Shown: positions 42,834 through 52,214 of the stretch, piece after piece
Layout of the letters: every line of letters starts with the position of its first letter
Position numbering within the stretch: position 1 is the first letter of the stretch
Assembly (NCBI GenBank): GCA_016716265.1
Contig: JADJWQ010000001.1
Span: 2,356,001 to 2,420,000, forward strand
Source of the DNA: Planctomycetota bacterium
GTDB taxonomy: Bacteria > Planctomycetota > UBA1135 > UBA2386
Direction of reading: 5' to 3'
DNA: 64,000 nucleotides
Notes under the pieces: model-generated
Seen by the model: the letters and a program-made list of their open reading frames with translations, nothing else
Databases searched by the model: none
What the model was told of the DNA's origin: nothing
Program-made: the position numbers and the translations under genes

Positions 42834-43703
42834 TCACCCGCCGAACAGCCCGCCCTGCGCCCGCCGTGCGATCGCGGCGAGCGAGGGGAACGCCTCGAGC
42901 AACGTCGCCGGCACGTCCACGTTGTGTCCCGTGATCCGGGCGCGCAGCTCCAGCGCGAGCTTGACGGCCTGGCCGCGGAAGTGGTTGTTGGCGACGACGT
43001 GCACGGTCTCGACGGCCTTCGCGAGCATGTCGATGCGCGCGGTCAGCTCGTCGACCTCGGCTGCCGAGTACAGGTAGTCGTAGGTCGCGTCGCGACCCGC
43101 CTCGCGATCGAACCACGCGTCGCGATTGCGCCCGTGCACGCGCAGACACGCGAGCTCCCGCGAGCGCACGAGCGGCGCCGCGAACCCGCTCGCAGCCCCC
43201 GGGTAGTCGAGGTCGACGAGCCGGAACCCGAGCTCCGCGGCGCGCGCCTGGGCGCTCCGGTCGCGCCAGCTCGCGTGCCGGACCTCGAGCAACAGCGGCG
43301 TGTCGCGGCCGAACGCCGTCGCGACGAAGCGCAGGCACGCCAGCGCGTCGGCGCCCGCTTCGAACCGGTAGCTGAACTGCGCCAGGAACGCGTCGAGACG
43401 CCCGGCGTCGCGCAGCGGCTCGAACGCGGCGAGGAACGCCATCGCGGCACGCGGGTCGCGGTCACCGCGGTGGGTGACGTCCTGCGGCAGCTTGGCGGTG
43501 AAGCGGGTGCCGAGGTCGCGCGTGCGCTCGGCCCAGCCCGCGACGTGCTCGAGGGCCGGGGTCCGGTAGAAGCTCGAGTCGATCTCGATCAGTCCGACCA
43601 GACCGGCGACGAGCCGCAGCGGATCCCTGCAGCCCGGCGGATAGACGATCCGCTTCCAGTCCGGATAGCTCCAGCCCGCGACTCCGACGAGCACCCGGCC
43701 CAA
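42834..43703 (-). CDS. DUF72 (YecE-like) protein
   Basis: A 289-residue TIM-barrel-like protein of the DUF72 family: VGVAGWSYPDWK at the N-terminus, EIDSSFYRTPA, FTAKLPQDVTH, LLLEVRHASW and HVVANNHFRGQA near the C-terminus. The function is not established. In many bacteria the family sits near DNA-repair or nucleic-acid enzymes, and here it is the last gene of a trmH-like/rarA operon, 4 bp after rarA. Confidence 0.9.
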   Translation of the reverse strand: MGRVLVGVAGWSYPDWKRIVYPPGCRDPLRLVAGLVGLIEIDSSFYRTPALEHVAGWAERTRDLGTRFTAKLPQDVTHRGDRDPRAAMAFLAAFEPLRDAGRLDAFLAQFSYRFEAGADALACLRFVATAFGRDTPLLLEVRHASWRDRSAQARAAELGFRLVDLDYPGAASGFAAPLVRSRELACLRVHGRNRDAWFDREAGRDATYDYLYSAAEVDELTARIDMLAKAVETVHVVANNHFRGQAVKLALELRARITGHNVDVPATLLEAFPSLAAIARRAQGGLFGG

Positions 43704-43707
43704 TGCG

Positions 43708-45063
43708 TCACTCCCGCCGCGCGCGCCGCCGCGCGATCTCGTCGAGCCGCTCGCGCATGCGCGCGGCCTCGAAGCCCCAGTCGCCCGGCTCGTAGAACAC
43801 GGCGCCTTCCAACCCTTCCGGCAGACAATGCATGTCGGCCACGTGTCCCGGTTCGGCGGGTGCGAAACGGTAGTCGCGGCCGTGGCCGAGCGACCGGCTC
43901 AGCGCCGTCGGCGCATTGCGAAGGTGGGCCGGAACCGGTCGTTGGCGACCGCTGCGGACCTCGGTCAGAGCGGCGTCGATCGCGGTGCAGGCGCCGCGGC
44001 TCTTGGGCGCCGTCGCGAGGTAGATCGCCGCCTCGGCCAGCGGCAGGCGACCCTCGGGCAATCCGAGATTCTGCAGCGCGAGCAATGCGGCCGTCGCGAC
44101 CTGCAATGCCATCGGATCGGCGAGTCCGATGTCCTCGGCCGCCATCGCGACCATGCGCCGCGCCGCCTGCAGCGGGTCGGCGCCGGCCTCGAGGAACCGC
44201 GCGAGCCAGTAGATGCTCGCCTGCACATCGGAGTTGCGCAGGCTCTTGTGGAGCGCGGACAGCAGATCGAAGTGATGGTCGCCGTCGCGGTCGTGCGCGA
44301 GCGCGCGATGCTGGGCGGCCTCGGCGAGCGCGTCGAGGTCGATCGTCGCGTCCGCGCGCAGCGCCGCGATGCGCGCCGCGGCCTCGAGCGCGGTCAGTGC
44401 ACGGCGGGCGTCGCCGTTCGCGTGGAGCACGAGGCGCTCGCGTGCCGCGGCGTCGAGCGTCAGCCGTTGCCGGCCGAGACCACGCTCCTCGTCGCCGAGC
44501 GCACGATCGACGATCTCGCCGATCGCCGCGTCGTCGAGCGGCTGCAATGCGACCACGCGACAGCGCGACAGCAGCGCGCGGTTGATCGAGAACGACGGGT
44601 TCTCGGTCGTCGCGCCCACCAGCACGATCCGCCCCGACTCCACGAACGGCAGGAACGCGTCCTGCTGCGCGCGGTTGAAACGGTGGATCTCGTCGATGAA
44701 CAGCAGCGTGCCGCGCCCGTCCGTCGCGCGGATCGCATCGGCGCGCGCGACGGCCTCGCGCACGTCCTTCACTCCGGACAGCACCGCGGAGAACGGCTCG
44801 AAGTGCAGACCCGACACCTCCGCGATCAGCAGCGCGAGCGTGGTCTTGCCGCAGCCGGGCGGCCCCCACAGGAGCAATGACCCCGCCTCGCCACGCTCGA
44901 TCGCCTCGCGCAGCGCGCGGCCTCGACCAACCGCGTCGCCCTGGCCGTGGAACTCCGCGAGCGTCCGCGGCCGCATCCGCTCGGCGAGCGGGGCCTGCCC
45001 GCCGGGTTCGGCGCGGCTCTGCGCGCCCGGCGGCCCGGCAGCATCGGCGTCGAACAGCGTCAC
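43708..45063 (-). CDS. rarA: Replication-associated recombination protein A
   Basis: A 451-residue AAA+ ATPase of the RarA/MgsA/WRNIP1 family, which acts at stalled replication forks. The N-terminal PLAERMRPRTLAEFHGQ is diagnostic. Walker A is GPPGCGKTT, Walker B is LLFIDEIHRFNRAQQDAFLP and sensor 1 is GATTENPSF. The C-terminal tetramerisation domain (DLLSALHKSLRNSDVQASIYWLARFLEAG) is complete. The GTG start overlaps the stop of the upstream methyltransferase gene in a GTGA. Confidence 0.94.
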   Translation of the reverse strand: MTLFDADAAGPPGAQSRAEPGGQAPLAERMRPRTLAEFHGQGDAVGRGRALREAIERGEAGSLLLWGPPGCGKTTLALLIAEVSGLHFEPFSAVLSGVKDVREAVARADAIRATDGRGTLLFIDEIHRFNRAQQDAFLPFVESGRIVLVGATTENPSFSINRALLSRCRVVALQPLDDAAIGEIVDRALGDEERGLGRQRLTLDAAARERLVLHANGDARRALTALEAAARIAALRADATIDLDALAEAAQHRALAHDRDGDHHFDLLSALHKSLRNSDVQASIYWLARFLEAGADPLQAARRMVAMAAEDIGLADPMALQVATAALLALQNLGLPEGRLPLAEAAIYLATAPKSRGACTAIDAALTEVRSGRQRPVPAHLRNAPTALSRSLGHGRDYRFAPAEPGHVADMHCLPEGLEGAVFYEPGDWGFEAARMRERLDEIARRRARRE

Positions 45064-45860
45064 CGCCGCTGCCTCCGCGCCTCGAACAGCAGCACGCCGG
45101 TCGTCACCGCGACGTTCAACGAGTCGACCGGCGGCGCGATCGGCACCCGTACGACGCGGTCGGCGACGGCCCGCACGTCGGCCGGCAGCCCGAGACCCTC
45201 GTTGCCGAGCACGACGATCGTCGGCAGCCGCCAGTCGACATCGAGGTAGTCGACGTCGGCCTGCGCGTCGGTACCGACGATCTGCAGCCCGTGCGCGCGC
45301 GCGAACGCGACCAGCGCCGCGGCGTCCAGCCCGTGCCGGATCGGCAGGCGCATGACGCTCCCGGCGGAGCCGCGGACGGCCTTGTCGCGGAACGGATCGG
45401 CGCCGCCTTGCAGCGCGACGAAGCCGGTGCCGCCCGCTGCCTCGGTCGTGCGGATCATCGCGCCGAGGTTACCGGGATCCTTGACCCCGGCGGCCGCGAC
45501 GACGAGCGCTCCGCCCGCCGCACCGAGCAGCGCGGCGTCCTCGCAACGCGGGATCTCGACGACCGCCAGCACGCCCTGGTGCGTGGTCAGCGACGACATG
45601 CGCTGCAGCACCTGGTCGGTGCAGGCGTAGCACTCGTCGGCCCGCTGCTCGAGCCGGCGGCGCAGGTCGAAGCCGTTCCTGGCCTTCTCGAGCCGCTCCG
45701 ACCAGCAGGCGGCCCGGATCCGGAGTTCCGCTGCCAGCGCATCCTCGACGAGGTGGTTGCCATCGACGACCATCTCGCCGGGCAGCTCGCCCTGGGCGGC
45801 GTCCTGGACGCGATGGACGATCGGGTTCTTCAGCGAGGTGACGGTGACGGTGCGCGGCAT
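45060..45860 (-). CDS. TrmH/SpoU-family RNA 2'-O-methyltransferase
   Basis: A 266-residue SPOUT methyltransferase. The N-terminal substrate-binding domain (residues 1-105) begins with SLKNPIVHRVQDA and contains LTTHQGVLAVVE. The knotted SAM-binding domain carries KDPGNLGAMIRTTEAAG, VLGNEGLGLP and PIAPPVDSLNVAVTTGVLL. This is a 23S rRNA (RlmB-like) or tRNA 2'-O-methyltransferase; the exact target cannot be told. The ATG at 45860 is fixed by the domain start and a TATCCT hexamer 10 nt upstream. It heads the operon with rarA and the DUF72 gene. Confidence 0.9.
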   Translation of the reverse strand: MPRTVTVTSLKNPIVHRVQDAAQGELPGEMVVDGNHLVEDALAAELRIRAACWSERLEKARNGFDLRRRLEQRADECYACTDQVLQRMSSLTTHQGVLAVVEIPRCEDAALLGAAGGALVVAAAGVKDPGNLGAMIRTTEAAGGTGFVALQGGADPFRDKAVRGSAGSVMRLPIRHGLDAAALVAFARAHGLQIVGTDAQADVDYLDVDWRLPTIVVLGNEGLGLPADVRAVADRVVRVPIAPPVDSLNVAVTTGVLLFEARRQRR

Positions 45861-45870
45861 CGGTCGGGCG

Positions 45871-45876
45871 AGGATA
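45871..45876 (-). promoter_or_regulatory. Candidate -10 element (TATCCT) for the trmH-like/rarA operon, leaderless type
   Basis: On the minus strand TATCCT ends 10 nt before the ATG at 45860, and no ribosome site intervenes. Confidence 0.42.
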
Positions 45877-46001
45877 GCAGGACCGCAGCGTGGATTCGGT
45901 TCCCGGGCGTCCCGCGTGGCCGGGCCCCGGGCCGCTCGCGACCACCCCGTCCCGCGCCGACCCGGAATCCTCCCGTCCCCCCGCCGTAGGCCCCCGCCGC
46001 C

Positions 46002-46904
46002 ATGCTCCCCGCCACGCCGCAGCTCGCCTATCTTCTGATCCCCTGGGAGTTCCGCCAGCTCGCGGTCTCGACGCTGCTGCTCATCGCGCTGGCCGCGATC
46101 CTGACCAGCGAGCTCCGGCTGCGGCAGGCGCGCCGCCTCGTGGTCGCGCGCGCCGCGTTCCTCGTGCCGGCCGTCGCAGCCACGCTGGCGCTGCTCGCAC
46201 TGCGGTGGCTGGACCCGCCGCGGTCCGGGTCGGACTGCCACGAGAATCCGTTCGGGGTCGCGGGCGCGGAGGGGTTCGGCCAGGCCCACGCCGCCAACAT
46301 CCTGGTGCTGTGCGTCGTCGCGCTGTCGATCGCCGGTCACGTCGGGCTCCTCGAAGCCCATCGGCTCGGCCGGCGACCGGACGGCTTCGCGTTCCTCGCC
46401 GGCGTGCGCCGCCACGGCGCCACCATGCTGCTCGGCAAGCTGCTGCTGTGGGGCGGCGTGCGGGGGCTCAGCGAACTCGTGCCGCTGCAGGGCGGGATGC
46501 TCGTCTCGTTCCTGGTACCGAGCGCGCTGCTGGCCGCGCTGCCGGCTTTCGCGACCCGCAATCCGCACCGACCGCTGCGCGCACTGCGCCAGGCGGTCGA
46601 GCACGCGTGGACGGACCTCGGCACGGTCGGCTGGCGTGTGACGCTTCTGGCGGGGTTCCTGTACGGCTGCCTGAAGCTGTTCGAGCCGCTGTTCGGCGGC
46701 CCGCTCGCCAACCACCTGCTCGTCCACAGCACCAGCACGCTGTCGTGGAACCAGTTCCCGTTCGCGCAGCTGGCGACCTCGGCGCCCGCGCTGTTCGTGC
46801 CGATGGTCGGCGCGGTGCTCGTCTCCACGGTGTCGATCACCGCGCACTGGCTGGCGGTGAACGATCCGGAGCAGACGCTCGGCGCCGACCAGCCGAGGGG
46901 CTGA
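46002..46904 (+). CDS. Polytopic membrane protein of unknown function
   Basis: A 300-residue membrane protein with about seven hydrophobic segments. A polar loop near residues 72-90 (DPPRSGSDCHENPFG) and several Arg-rich cytoplasmic turns are visible, but no motif is recognised. The second half (TFRNPHRPLRALRQAVEHAW-like helix, then LAGFLYGCLKLFEPLFGG) might be a site-2-protease- or CPBP-like helix bundle without catalytic residues. It is divergent from the trmH-like operon and convergent with the FG-GAP gene. Confidence 0.65.
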   Translation: MLPATPQLAYLLIPWEFRQLAVSTLLLIALAAILTSELRLRQARRLVVARAAFLVPAVAATLALLALRWLDPPRSGSDCHENPFGVAGAEGFGQAHAANILVLCVVALSIAGHVGLLEAHRLGRRPDGFAFLAGVRRHGATMLLGKLLLWGGVRGLSELVPLQGGMLVSFLVPSALLAALPAFATRNPHRPLRALRQAVEHAWTDLGTVGWRVTLLAGFLYGCLKLFEPLFGGPLANHLLVHSTSTLSWNQFPFAQLATSAPALFVPMVGAVLVSTVSITAHWLAVNDPEQTLGADQPRG

Positions 46905-46934
46905 CCCGCGCCCGCGGTCAGCTCGCCGCACCTC

Positions 46935-48734
46935 TCACCGGCCGAAGGTGTAGCGGATCGCGTTCGAGAGGACGTAGCCGATCGGGTTCGCCGGCGACGT
47001 GCCGGCCGCCGGCAGGTCCTGCACCACGAACTGCGCGACGATCGGCTGACCGATGAGCGACGGACCCACCGGAATCGGCGGCGAGATCCACCGCTCGAAA
47101 CCCGTGACCGGGTCGGTCGTGCCGGTGGGCTTGTAGCCGTCGAGCAGCGTGTAGAGGGTGCAGCCCGGCAGCAATGGCTCGAGCGTCACGGGGGACGGCT
47201 GAGGAGCCGCGAGGTTCAGCACCCAGGTCGCGCCCGGGTCTGCACCACGCAGCAGCAGCTCGATCGGCTGGCCGAGCACGGGCAGCCCGCGCGGGGTGAT
47301 CGTCGGCAGACCACCGTTCCCGGTCGGACACGCCTTGCCGAACGGTCGCATGCGCGCGCGCGGCGAGTAGGTGGGGTTCCCGGGGTTCATCGAGAGATAG
47401 ACCTGTCCCGCGTTGGCGATGCCGCCCACATCCTCGAACGGCGCACCGATCAGCAGGTCGGGGAAGCCGTCGCCGTCGTAGTCGCCCGACATGTCGATCG
47501 CCCAGCCGTAGGCGCTCGCGATCTGGGTGCCGCCCAGGCGGGCGAGCAGCGTGCCGTTGCGGACCGAGTGGATCGCAACCTCGCCACCGACCGGCACTCC
47601 GGCGCTGCCGAGCACCGCGCCGACCGCGACGTCGGCGAAGCCGTCGCCGTCGTAGTCGCCGCCCGCGACCTCGAAACCCGTCGCGTCGCGGACCGCGAAC
47701 CCGGTGATCGGCGCTCCGATCGGCTGGCCCGTCGCGCCCGAGTAGACGTACACGGCCCCGCGGCCACCCTGGGCGAACACGGCGCCGACCGCGACGTCGT
47801 CGTGGCCGTCGCCGTCCGCGTCACCGATACCGGCGACGCTCGCGCCGTACACGACGCCCGGCTGTCCGATCGCGAACGTGTGCAACACCGACCCATCGAA
47901 GCCCGAGTAGACATAGACCTCGCCGGTCGTCGGCACCCCGTTGCCCGCTGCCCCGACGGCGCTGACGACGAAGTCGTCGTAGCCGTCCCGGTTCGTGTCG
48001 CCCGCGCCGTCGATCGCGAAGCCGAAGTAGGCCACGACGGCACCGCCACCCAGGATGTAGAGATCGCTGCCATCGCGACCCGAGAACACGACGACGACAC
48101 CCTCCTGCGACAGGCCGTTCGGCTGGCCGAGGAAGGTCGACGCCGCGATGTCCGCGTAGCCATCGCCATTGACGTCACCGACGCCCGCGACCTCGGTCGC
48201 GAAATAGCCGAGATTGATGCGCCCGAAGCGGAACTCGAAGTCGAAGCGGTACAGCAACGGGTAGGGTGCGGCACCCGAGTAGACGAACGCGGCCCCGAGG
48301 TTCAGGCCGCGCTGCGGCAGGGACGGCGCGAAGTTGTCCTCGCCGCGCGCACCGATCAGCAGGTCGGGGACTCCGTCGCCATTGACGTCGCCGGCCGCGT
48401 CGACACTGCAGCCGGTGAAGTCACCGGTGAAATCCCCCTGGAACACCGCGAGCGGCGTGAGCTGGTGACCTGGCGTGCCGACCTGGATGACGTCGGCACC
48501 CGACAGCAGGTAGACCCGGCCGACATCGAGCGGAGGAGATAGCTGCGGGTCATCGACGTCCTCGGCACCGATCAACAGGTCGTCGAGACCGTCGCCGTCG
48601 ACATCACCGACATTCGCGACGGCCTTGCCGTACGAATCATCGATCGCGGCGCCTGCGAGCAGGCGGACGCCCTGAGCGTGAACGACGCCGCTCGCGAGCA
48701 ACGTCGCGAGGACACATGTGGAGAGCGCTTTCAT
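46935..48734 (-). CDS. Secreted FG-GAP/integrin-alpha-like beta-propeller protein
   Basis: A 599-residue exported protein with a signal peptide (1-20, ending GVVHAQ). Seven FG-GAP units form a propeller with calcium-binding loops of the D.DGDG..D type: GDVDGDGLDDLLIGA, GDVNGDGVPDLLIGA, GDVNGDGYADIAA, GDTNRDGYDDFVVSA, GDADGDGHDDVAVGA, GDYDGDGFADVAVGA and GDYDGDGFPDLLIGA. The last 140 residues (FGKACPTGNGGLPTITPRGLPVLGQPI) resemble the C-terminal domain of other exported proteins in this window and may serve export or anchoring. Adhesion or surface structure is the likely role. Confidence 0.88.
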   Translation of the reverse strand: MKALSTCVLATLLASGVVHAQGVRLLAGAAIDDSYGKAVANVGDVDGDGLDDLLIGAEDVDDPQLSPPLDVGRVYLLSGADVIQVGTPGHQLTPLAVFQGDFTGDFTGCSVDAAGDVNGDGVPDLLIGARGEDNFAPSLPQRGLNLGAAFVYSGAAPYPLLYRFDFEFRFGRINLGYFATEVAGVGDVNGDGYADIAASTFLGQPNGLSQEGVVVVFSGRDGSDLYILGGGAVVAYFGFAIDGAGDTNRDGYDDFVVSAVGAAGNGVPTTGEVYVYSGFDGSVLHTFAIGQPGVVYGASVAGIGDADGDGHDDVAVGAVFAQGGRGAVYVYSGATGQPIGAPITGFAVRDATGFEVAGGDYDGDGFADVAVGAVLGSAGVPVGGEVAIHSVRNGTLLARLGGTQIASAYGWAIDMSGDYDGDGFPDLLIGAPFEDVGGIANAGQVYLSMNPGNPTYSPRARMRPFGKACPTGNGGLPTITPRGLPVLGQPIELLLRGADPGATWVLNLAAPQPSPVTLEPLLPGCTLYTLLDGYKPTGTTDPVTGFERWISPPIPVGPSLIGQPIVAQFVVQDLPAAGTSPANPIGYVLSNAIRYTFGR

Positions 48735-49022
48735 GGGACTCGCGGGCCTTCGGATAGACGATGGCAGGGGAGGGGCGGGCGTCGGGGCCGAGGCCTGGTT
48801 TCTTCCCGGTATGCGCGGACGCTAGTCAGCCGTCCAGGGGGTGTCAATTCACTCCCCCGCCGCGAGAGCATCCGGAGTTCGAACGCGCTATCGCCGGATC
48901 GGGGACGGGAATCCGTGATCTCCCTCAGTCTCGTGCACGGAGGACCGCACACGCAAGCACGTCGACGCGTCACGGTTGCGGGCAGCGACCTCACCGAGAA
49001 CGCTGGACCGCGCGACCCGGCA

Positions 49023-51195
49023 TCAGCGCCGGAGAGTCAGCCACAGCTCGGCGAGCAGGTCCCGGCGTCGCGCGAACACACCGCGGCAGCGTTCGAGTTC
49101 GGCGTCGAGCCGCGTCGCGTCACCGTGAGCGATCGCGGCGCGCACACCCGGCAGCATCCACGCTGCGTAGCCCGAGTCCTCGTCGGTCGCCGCGAACAGG
49201 TTGCGGAACCACGGCCGGCCCGGCAGGCCGGCGTCGTCGAGCCAGCAGCGGTCGAGCGCCATCAGGCAGCTGTTCGCGGCGCGCCGGGTGAACTCGTCGA
49301 ACACACCTGCCGAGCGCTGACGCTCGAGCTCCCCGAGCACTTCTCGCGCCAGACCGGCGTCGAGCTCGGCCGCTCGCGCCACCGCCGCGAACGGGTCGCC
49401 GAGTTCGCCCTCCGCGGCAGGCTCGGGGGCGAGCCCGGCGTCGACGGCGAGCCGCTGCACGACCGCCAGGTGCCGCAGCGTCTCGGGCCCGGTCCGACTC
49501 GGGTCGATCGGCAGCACGTCGCGATCCGCGAGCTGCGCGGCGGTCGCCGCGACGATCCGCGTGACCATGACGGCCGACGCGTAGTCGTCGCCCACGACCT
49601 GACGGTACCAATGCAGGTCGTCGTAGCTCGAATGGTAGCTGGTGCCCCTCGCTCCACCGGCTCCCATCGCTGCGCTCGGCACGCCGGCGAGGAACACGAA
49701 GCCGACGTGGTCCGAGCCGCCGCCCAGCGTGCCGAACGGTGGCAGAACCGGCCCGCCATGACCGTCGCTGGCGCCATGACCCTCCCAATGCGCTCGCACG
49801 GCCGTGTCTGGGTCGCCGGCCTGCGGAACGAGCGTGCTCGCATCGGCGATGACCGTCTGCAGAGACGGATCCGCCGCGGCTCGGAAGTCCGGGCCCATCG
49901 CCGCCATGTCGAGATTGACGTAGGCGACGGCGTTCGCGCGGAGCTGCTCCAGCCGCGACTCGACGAACTCGACCGAGCCCACGATACCGAACTCCTCGGC
50001 ACCCCAGGCCGCGAAGGTCACCGACCGCCGCGGTGTCCAGCCGTCGCGCGCGGCCGCCGCGAACACGCGCGCCGCTTCGAGCACGGTGATCAACCCGGAG
50101 GTCGGATCGCCCGCACCACAGCCCCAGGCATCGTGGTGCGAGCCGAGGATCACGCAATGCTCCGGCTGCTCACGGCCGCGCAGCGTCGCCAGCACGTTCG
50201 CGGTGCGCCGCACACCCTGGCGCTGCTCGACCGCGAGCCGCACGGTCACCGCACCATCGCCGCAGCCGCCGCCGATCCGATAGCGCAGCGGCAGCCCGCC
50301 CTGCCAGTCGCCGGGCGCCTCGGGACCGCCCAGGCGCGCCAGGATCGGCTGCGCGGCGATCCAGCCGACCGGCTGCACGGGGATCCGCGGCAGGTCGACC
50401 TCCGCCGGCTCGAGACGTACCGCGTCGCGCGTCGCCTCGCGGTCGGGCGTCAACGGATCCCCGAACCAGTCGAGCGTCTTGATCGAGCCACGCTCGATCG
50501 ACGTCGGGTTGGCATAGCCGCCATCCGGGTACATCGCGCCACGGCCATAGCCGGAATCACGCGGATCGGTGAAGATGACGAGACCGACGGCCCCCGCCGC
50601 CTCCGCGTACTTCGCCTTGTAGCCGCGGTAGTTGCCCCCGTAGCGCGCGAGCGCGATGCACCCGCGGCAGTCGACGCCGAGCTCGGCCAGCTTCGCGAAG
50701 TCCTCTCGCGTGCCACGGTTCACGTAGACGACCGGTGCCGTGACGTCACCCGACGCGCTGTAGGCGTTCCAGCCGATGTCAGGGTACGGGTCGCTGGTCG
50801 CCGGATCCGCGGTCGCCGGATCCGCGGTCGCCGGGCACCGGCGCTTCGCGGAGCGGCAGGTCGGTCGCGCCACCGTCGGCCTCGACGATCTGCAAGGACG
50901 CGGCGACCGGCTCGGCGAGCCACGCGAACACATCCTGCACCTCGACCTCGAGCCCCATCTCCCGGAATGCCGCCGCGAGCGCATCGATCTGGCGCGCGTC
51001 GCCCGGCGAGCCCGCGACGTGCGGAGCGGCGGCGGTCAGGTCGTGCCACGCGCGGAGCCGCTCGGCATCGACGCGCGCCAGCAGCGCGGCGGTCGGAGTC
51101 GCTGCCTCGTTCGCCGACTGGGCGGTGAGCGACGCGGCCCACGCGAGGACCGCGCCGAGCGGTAACGACTGGAAGCGCAGCATCGCGCGCGTCAT
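49023..51195 (-). pseudogene. M28-family carboxypeptidase (NAALADase-like) with a frameshift
   Basis: Two overlapping frames together encode one exported peptidase of about 720 residues. The N-terminal frame (51195 to 50779) holds a signal peptide and AAPHVAGSPGDARQIDALAAAFREMGLEVEVQDV. The second (50984 to 49023) continues at PYPDIGWNAYSASGDVTAPVVYVN with the PA domain. Its peptidase core keeps all metal ligands: HHDAWGCGAGDPTSG, WGAEEFG, NLDMAAMG and YHSSYDD. The two frames meet at 15-bp repeats (50796-50840). Removing one base from the CCC just before them would join them. It could be a true mutation, a sequencing error or programmed shifting. The 5' end overlaps or abuts gluQ. Confidence 0.78.
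50796..50840 (+). repeat. 15-bp tandem repeats at the frameshift of the M28 gene
   Basis: GGTCGCCGGATCCGC occurs twice exactly (50796-50825), followed by a partial third unit. On the coding strand the second frame reads ATADP ATADP ATSDP. Confidence 0.85.
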
Positions 51196-51230
51196 ACGCG
51201 GACCGGCGTGGCCGGGAAAGTGGCGCGGGC

Positions 51231-52214
51231 TCACCCCGGCCAGTCGGGATCGCCCGTCGCGACGACCGGCGCGCGCGGGATGCGTACCGGATCGAAGTCT
51301 GCCAGCAGGTCCGCTGGGCGGCAGCGGGCACCCGGTCCGCGCAGACCCGAGATCGCCGCCAGGTGGCCGACGATCTGCTCGGCGCTCACGCCGGCGTCGC
51401 GGAAGTGCCGCAGCGAGGTGTCGCCGTGCCGCTTCGCGAGGCGCAGCCCGTCCGCGCCGACCAGCAGCGGCAGGTGCGCGAAGCGCGGCGGCCGCAGGTC
51501 GAGGGCACGGTAGAGCAGCAGCTGCCGCGGCGTCGACGCGACCAGGTCGTCACCGCGCACGACGAGATCGACACCCTGGGCCGCGTCGTCGACGACGACC
51601 GCGAGCTGGTAGGCCGGGCCGCGGTCGCGCTTCTCGATGACGAAATCGCCGGCGATGCGCCCGGGATCCGCACCGCGGAACACGTCGTCGAACGGCACGG
51701 CATCGACGTCGACCCGGAACCGCACCGCGGGCTCGCGGCCGGTGCGCGCGCGCGCGTCGTCGCGGTCGCGGTAGCGCCCGCGGCAGGTGCCCGGGTAGGG
51801 CGTCGCGTCCTGCCAGGGCTCGTGGGGCGCCGACGCCGCGTCGTCGATCTCCTTGCGGGAGCAGGTGCACGGGTAGGCGAGCCCGCGGGCCAGCAGCTCG
51901 TCGACGCGCGCGGCGTAGAGCGCGAGCCGGTCGGACTGGCGAACCGGCTCGCCGTCCCAGTCCAGCCCGAGCCACAGCAGGTCCTCGATCGCACGCGCCT
52001 CCGCGCCGGACTTCACGCGCGGGCCGTCGATGTCCTCGATCCGGAGCAGTAGGCTTCCGCCTGCGGAACGCACCCACAGCCAGTTCAGCAGGAAGCTGCG
52101 GGCATTGCCGAGGTGCAGCACTCCGGTCGGGCTCGGTGCCAGCCGACTCGTCGGCCTGCTGCCGCCGGACCCGCCGCCAGACGACCCGCCGTCCGCCCCC
52201 GTGGGCCACACCAT
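51231..52214 (-). CDS. gluQ: Glutamyl-Q tRNA(Asp) synthetase
   Basis: A 327-residue truncated glutamyl-tRNA-synthetase paralogue that attaches glutamate to queuosine in tRNA-Asp. The HIGH-like motif is in RLAPSPTGVLHLGNARS, LLLRIEDIDGPR follows, and the zinc-binding Cys pattern CTCSRKEI...YPGTCRGR is kept. The KMSKS-like motif is LRLAKRHGD. There is no anticodon-binding domain, as expected for the family. The best start is the ATG at 52214, whose bases overlap the ATG of rsgA on the other strand (CATG). The stop overlaps a possible GTG of the M28 gene. Confidence 0.9.
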   Translation of the reverse strand: MVWPTGADGGSSGGGSGGSRPTSRLAPSPTGVLHLGNARSFLLNWLWVRSAGGSLLLRIEDIDGPRVKSGAEARAIEDLLWLGLDWDGEPVRQSDRLALYAARVDELLARGLAYPCTCSRKEIDDAASAPHEPWQDATPYPGTCRGRYRDRDDARARTGREPAVRFRVDVDAVPFDDVFRGADPGRIAGDFVIEKRDRGPAYQLAVVVDDAAQGVDLVVRGDDLVASTPRQLLLYRALDLRPPRFAHLPLLVGADGLRLAKRHGDTSLRHFRDAGVSAEQIVGHLAAISGLRGPGARCRPADLLADFDPVRIPRAPVVATGDPDWPG

